DNA of 64,000 bases from Polycladidibacter hongkongensis. Lineage in GTDB: Bacteria; Pseudomonadota; Alphaproteobacteria; Rhizobiales; Stappiaceae. Below are positions 61,526-64,000 of the stretch, piece after piece (position 1 is the stretch's first letter; the number at the start of each line of letters is the position of its first letter). The notes beneath the pieces are model-generated. The model was not told the origin of the DNA. It saw only the letters and a list, made by a program, of their open reading frames with translations, and did not search any database. The translations under genes were made by a program, and so were the position numbers. The stretch spans positions 1 through 64,000 of the forward strand of contig NZ_LLWC01000017.1 of NCBI RefSeq assembly GCF_001561995.1, given 5' to 3'.

Positions 61526-62430
61526 AGGCAAGGTCCCTTTCTAATGGTTAGCATTACTTGCTTCTTCGCTAGGATGAGCTGCTGCGCCTCCTCAACATTG
61601 CCTTTCAGTTTTTCTAGCGCTTTGCTTTCGATTTGGCGAACGCGCTCCTTTGAGATGCCTAGCGTAACCCCCAGTTCTTTGAGGGTTGGCGGGGTCTGAT
61701 CTGATAGATGCCGTTCGGCGATGATCCTGCGCTCGCGGCCGTCAAGCTTTTGCATTGCAAAGCTAAGCAGGCGACGCTGGCGTTCTTTATCGAGGCGCTC
61801 GCTTACAACTTCATCGGGCGTTTGCTCCGCGCTCACGAGACGTTCGATAAGCTCGGTTTGGTTACCGTCTTCTGTAAGGGGTGTGTTGAGCGATTGATCG
61901 GGAGCGGACAAGCGAGCGGCCATGGATATTACCTCGGCAGGTTTGCGTCCAGAACGCGATGCCAATTTTTCAAGTAGTTCGCTTTCGCTTAGTTCAGGGT
62001 GAGACTTAGCAAGTTCCGCACGTTGCTTGCGAAGGCTGAAGAACAGCGTCTTTTGCGAGGAGGACGTGCCACCGCGAACAATTGACCAATTGCGCAGCAC
62101 ATAGTCTTGTATCGCTGCTTTAATCCACCAGCTGGCGTAGGTTGAGAAGCGCACTTCCCGCTCTGGGTCGAAGCGGGCGGCGGCTTCCATCAAGCCAATG
62201 TGACCCTCCTGAATGATGTCACTTATGGAGAGCCCGTAGTTAGAAAAGCGGAGAGATTGCGCAATCACCATGCGGATGTGTGCGGTTGCTAGGCGCGAAA
62301 GCGCTGCTTGATCACGTTCTTCGCGCCATTTGCGCGCTAACTCTGTTTCCTCTTTTGCTTCAAGATAGGGCGCATTTCTTGCGTGCTTTACCAAGAGACT
62401 GCTGGTATGAGAGTAACTAGCCTTGCGCAT
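61522..62430 (-). CDS. rpoH: RNA polymerase sigma factor RpoH-like
   Basis: 302-residue sigma-32 type factor. Region 2 contains DIIQEGHIGLMEAAARFDPER and FSTYASWWIKAAIQDYVLRNW. The RpoH box SQKTLFFSLRKQRAE is present and identifies the heat-shock sigma family. Region 4 ends TLKELGVTLGISKERVRQIE. The type is closer to the second RpoH paralogue found in many alphaproteobacteria, often linked with oxidative or photo-oxidative stress. It lies downstream of the carD terminator and has its own promoter region. Confidence 0.9.
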   Translation of the reverse strand: MRKASYSHTSSLLVKHARNAPYLEAKEETELARKWREERDQAALSRLATAHIRMVIAQSLRFSNYGLSISDIIQEGHIGLMEAAARFDPEREVRFSTYASWWIKAAIQDYVLRNWSIVRGGTSSSQKTLFFSLRKQRAELAKSHPELSESELLEKLASRSGRKPAEVISMAARLSAPDQSLNTPLTEDGNQTELIERLVSAEQTPDEVVSERLDKERQRRLLSFAMQKLDGRERRIIAERHLSDQTPPTLKELGVTLGISKERVRQIESKALEKLKGNVEEAQQLILAKKQVMLTIRKGPCL

Positions 62431-62502
62431 TTCACTTACTCCAGTGCATTGATTTTGTAAGTAGATACGCGCAGTGCTCTCGGTTGGATCAGTTTATATG
62501 CA

Positions 62503-62531
62503 AAAACCCGACAACAGGGTTGTCGGGTTTT
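62503..62531. terminator. Terminator between carD and rpoH
   Basis: AAAACCCGACAAC (62503-62515) pairs perfectly with GTTGTCGGGTTTT (62519-62531), 13 bp and a 3-base loop. On the minus strand it is followed by T residues, so it terminates carD. Confidence 0.9.
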
Positions 62532-62555
62532 AGAAATGCGGTAGGGATGTACGGT

Positions 62556-63128
62556 TTAAGCTGCAGCTTCTTCCTGACCATCGGAACTAGCAGCTTTTGC
62601 GATCCGAGAAGGGGCCTTTGCAAGGATGCCTTCGATCTGGCGAACCGCTTCCGTGTCTGGCGTTTTTTGCACTGCTGCGATTTCGCGAGCCATACGATCT
62701 AACGCGGCTTCATAAAGCTGGCGCTCAGAGTAGGACTGTTCTGGTTGATTTTCAGAACGGAAGAGATCGCGAACAACTTCTGCAATTGCAATCAAATCGC
62801 CAGAGTTGATCTTGCCTTCATATTCTTGCGCGCGACGGCTCCACATGGTGCGCTTTACACGCGGCTTTCCGGTAATGACTTCAAGAGATTTCTTAACAGT
62901 CGCTGCGTCGGACAGTTTGCGCATGCCCACAGAGGCGATTTTCGCAACTGGTACGCGGAGTGTCATTTTTTCTTGTTCAAATTCAATAACTAGAAGCTCG
63001 AGCGCGAAGCCGGCTACGGTTTGTTCTTCGATTGCCGTAATGTAACCAACGCCGTGTGACGGATAGATGATGTGTTCACCTGTCTTGAAACCCTGACGCT
63101 GCGCGGTTTTCTTTGCGGGTGTGGCCAT
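62556..63128 (-). CDS. carD: CarD family transcriptional regulator
   Basis: 190 residues. N-terminal RNA polymerase-interacting domain: FKTGEHIIYPSHGVGYITAIEEQTV. C-terminal helical part contains KPRVKRTMWSRRAQEYEGKINSG. CarD stabilises open promoter complexes. ATG 63128 has AGGAGA about 9 bases upstream; a longer frame adds 15 doubtful residues. The gene order fdxA-carD-rpoH is common in alphaproteobacteria. Confidence 0.92.
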   Translation of the reverse strand: MATPAKKTAQRQGFKTGEHIIYPSHGVGYITAIEEQTVAGFALELLVIEFEQEKMTLRVPVAKIASVGMRKLSDAATVKKSLEVITGKPRVKRTMWSRRAQEYEGKINSGDLIAIAEVVRDLFRSENQPEQSYSERQLYEAALDRMAREIAAVQKTPDTEAVRQIEGILAKAPSRIAKAASSDGQEEAAA

Positions 63129-63592
63129 ACGCGTTACTTCTCCTGCGCAGTTTCCGGCAGATGCCGGAGGCAAAGCGGTGGGTCACCGATCTGCCTTGCT
63201 TAAAGACACAAACAACCTCCGTTCAAACGTGAGCGGAGGTGTGTCGATGAAAATTCCAGTGTGTCGATGGTGCGAGCTGGTTTGCTGAGCGAAAATCAGA
63301 CTACAGCGGCTATCTAGCCGCAGCTGATAAATCTCCGATTTCTGGGGAGAACACCTGCAAGTGCCAAACGACTATTTTTACAGTATAGCAGATTATCCAC
63401 GGAAATCCAACCGTCTTGTTGCAAAGCTGCAAAGACGGGCCTTCCGTGTGGCAAGTCCGGCGTGGTGTGGCCAGCGATACGAGGCGCGAAGAGCCGCGCC
63501 CTTTTCTTTATTACCCGAGAAATCTTGGGTTCAGCAAGCGCTTTTTTGCAAAAATCAGCGCGGGGCAAGGTCACACCGGATTGTGGCTGTTA
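63129..63592. other. Intergenic region between carD and fdxA
   Basis: No convincing protein. It contains ACCTCCG (63215-63221) paired with CGGAGGT (63234-63240) in the carD leader, a direct repeat GTGTGTCGATG (63239-63249 and 63259-63269), and a plus-strand structured element with terminator described separately. An 86-codon minus-strand frame (63314-63574) has no recognisable features. Confidence 0.5.
63396..63512 (+). ncRNA. Candidate small RNA between carD and fdxA
   Basis: CACGGAA (63398-63404) pairs with TTCCGTG (63442-63448). Inside it, CCGTCTT (63411-63417) pairs with AAGACGG (63432-63438), and TGCA/TGCA closes the apex. About 35 bases later GGCGCG-AAGAGC-CGCGCC (63483-63500) followed by CTTTTCTTT is a good rho-independent terminator on the plus strand, where no gene is transcribed. 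A weak -10 (TATAGC, 63384-63389) precedes the first hairpin. I know no named RNA family with this sequence; expression is unproven. Confidence 0.5.
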
Positions 63593-63931
63593 TTAGTCAC
63601 CTTGACCAGGTTCTTTCGAGAAGTACTTCTCGAGCTTGTCCTTAACGCCGTCAAATTCAGCAGCTTCAGGAAGGGGATCTCGCTTCACTGTAATGTTTGG
63701 CCATTTCTCGGAATACTCAGCGTTTAGCTCAATCCAGCTCTCTAGACCGGGCTCTGTATCAGGGAGAATCGCATCTGCTGGGCACTCTGGCTCACAAACA
63801 CCGCAGTCGATACACTCATCCGGGTTGATGACGAGGAAGTTTTCACCCTCGTAAAAACAATCAACCGGGCAGACTTCAACACAGTCTGTGTACTTACACT
63901 TGATACAGTTGTCAGTTACGACGTAAGTCAT
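63593..63931 (-). CDS. fdxA: 7Fe ferredoxin FdxA
   Basis: 112 residues. Two Cys clusters hold a 3Fe-4S and a 4Fe-4S centre: [21 protein letters not shown] and [12 protein letters not shown]. The C-terminal extension ([20 protein letters not shown] and on) is typical of the family. GAGGA lies close upstream of the ATG. An electron carrier in the cytoplasm; gene essential-like in many alphaproteobacteria. The 69 bases beyond it hold no complete gene. Confidence 0.95.
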   Translation of the reverse strand: MTYVVTDNCIKCKYTDCVEVCPVDCFYEGENFLVINPDECIDCGVCEPECPADAILPDTEPGLESWIELNAEYSEKWPNITVKRDPLPEAAEFDGVKDKLEKYFSKEPGQGD

Positions 63932-64000
63932 CGTAATCCTCTTTATAAACTTGGCGATTTTACCCGACAGGTGCAGCGCTGCTTATTGTCTCTACGCCGC

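Noticed and set aside
63314-63574. 86-codon minus-strand frame between fdxA and carD
   Set aside because: No recognisable domain, no good start site, and it runs through the nested hairpins that look like RNA structure.
1-64000. CRISPR arrays, insertion sequences, prophage
   Set aside because: No spaced direct repeats with unique spacers, no transposase or integrase, and no phage structural genes were seen.

Overview
The window comes from a free-living, probably marine or host-associated, heterotrophic alphaproteobacterium. The evidence is the gene repertoire: bioMNY, DctBD with TRAP transporters, mesaconyl-CoA hydratase, an RpoH/CarD/FdxA block, and a hemC-hemD-mic60-hemY cluster, which is an alphaproteobacterial arrangement. 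I cannot assign a genus from sequence alone. No prophage, insertion sequence, CRISPR array or plasmid module is visible; this looks like ordinary chromosome.

Layout. 0-0.4 kb: tail of an rRNA operon (5S rRNA) preceded by a 56-bp tandem repeat array in the spacer. 0.7-2.7 kb: bioMNY biotin uptake. 2.7-5.8 kb: a ROK repressor with a palindromic operator, hpd (tyrosine degradation) and a divergent Lrp-type regulator. 5.8-12.4 kb: the dctBD two-component system overlapping the Lrp gene, then a C4-dicarboxylate-type TRAP transporter behind a -24/-12 sigma-54 promoter. 12.4-18.7 kb: an AT-rich gap, two LysR regulators, a U32 family protein, a duplicated SnoaL-like protein and an amidohydrolase.

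18.8-35.5 kb: a complete phenylacetate (phenylacetyl-CoA) catabolic island. It contains paaJABCDE, then paaG-paaI-paaK-paaR on the other strand, a fused enoyl-CoA hydratase/3-hydroxyacyl-CoA dehydrogenase (likely PaaF+PaaH), a full TRAP transporter, paaZ and a PaaX-type repressor. Two related inverted repeats lie before paaJ and between paaG and the fusion gene; they are good candidates for PaaR operators. The TRAP transporter is a candidate aryl-acid importer. Mesaconyl-CoA hydratase, RidA, carbonic anhydrase, a second 3-hydroxyacyl-CoA dehydrogenase and a VOC protein follow.

39.5-49.6 kb: mainly housekeeping genes: leuB, asd (preceded by a threonine/lysine-rich leader ORF and competing hairpins that look like an attenuator), a frameshifted GNAT gene, a TenA-like gene, an EVE protein, a YciI protein, gpsA, NUDIX and tsaD, with several small genes of unknown function. 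49.7-54.6 kb: hemC-hemD-mic60-hemY. 54.7-59.2 kb: tRNA-Thr(CGT), an AGE-family epimerase, NAMPT, lldD and tRNA-Arg(CCT). 59.4-64 kb: an SNase-like nuclease, an M48 lipoprotein protease, rpoH, carD and fdxA, with a possible unannotated plus-strand small RNA between carD and fdxA.

The most notable unlisted structures are the asd leader peptide/attenuator, the possible sRNA near 63.4-63.5 kb, the rRNA-spacer repeat array, and the TRAP transporter built into the phenylacetate regulon.
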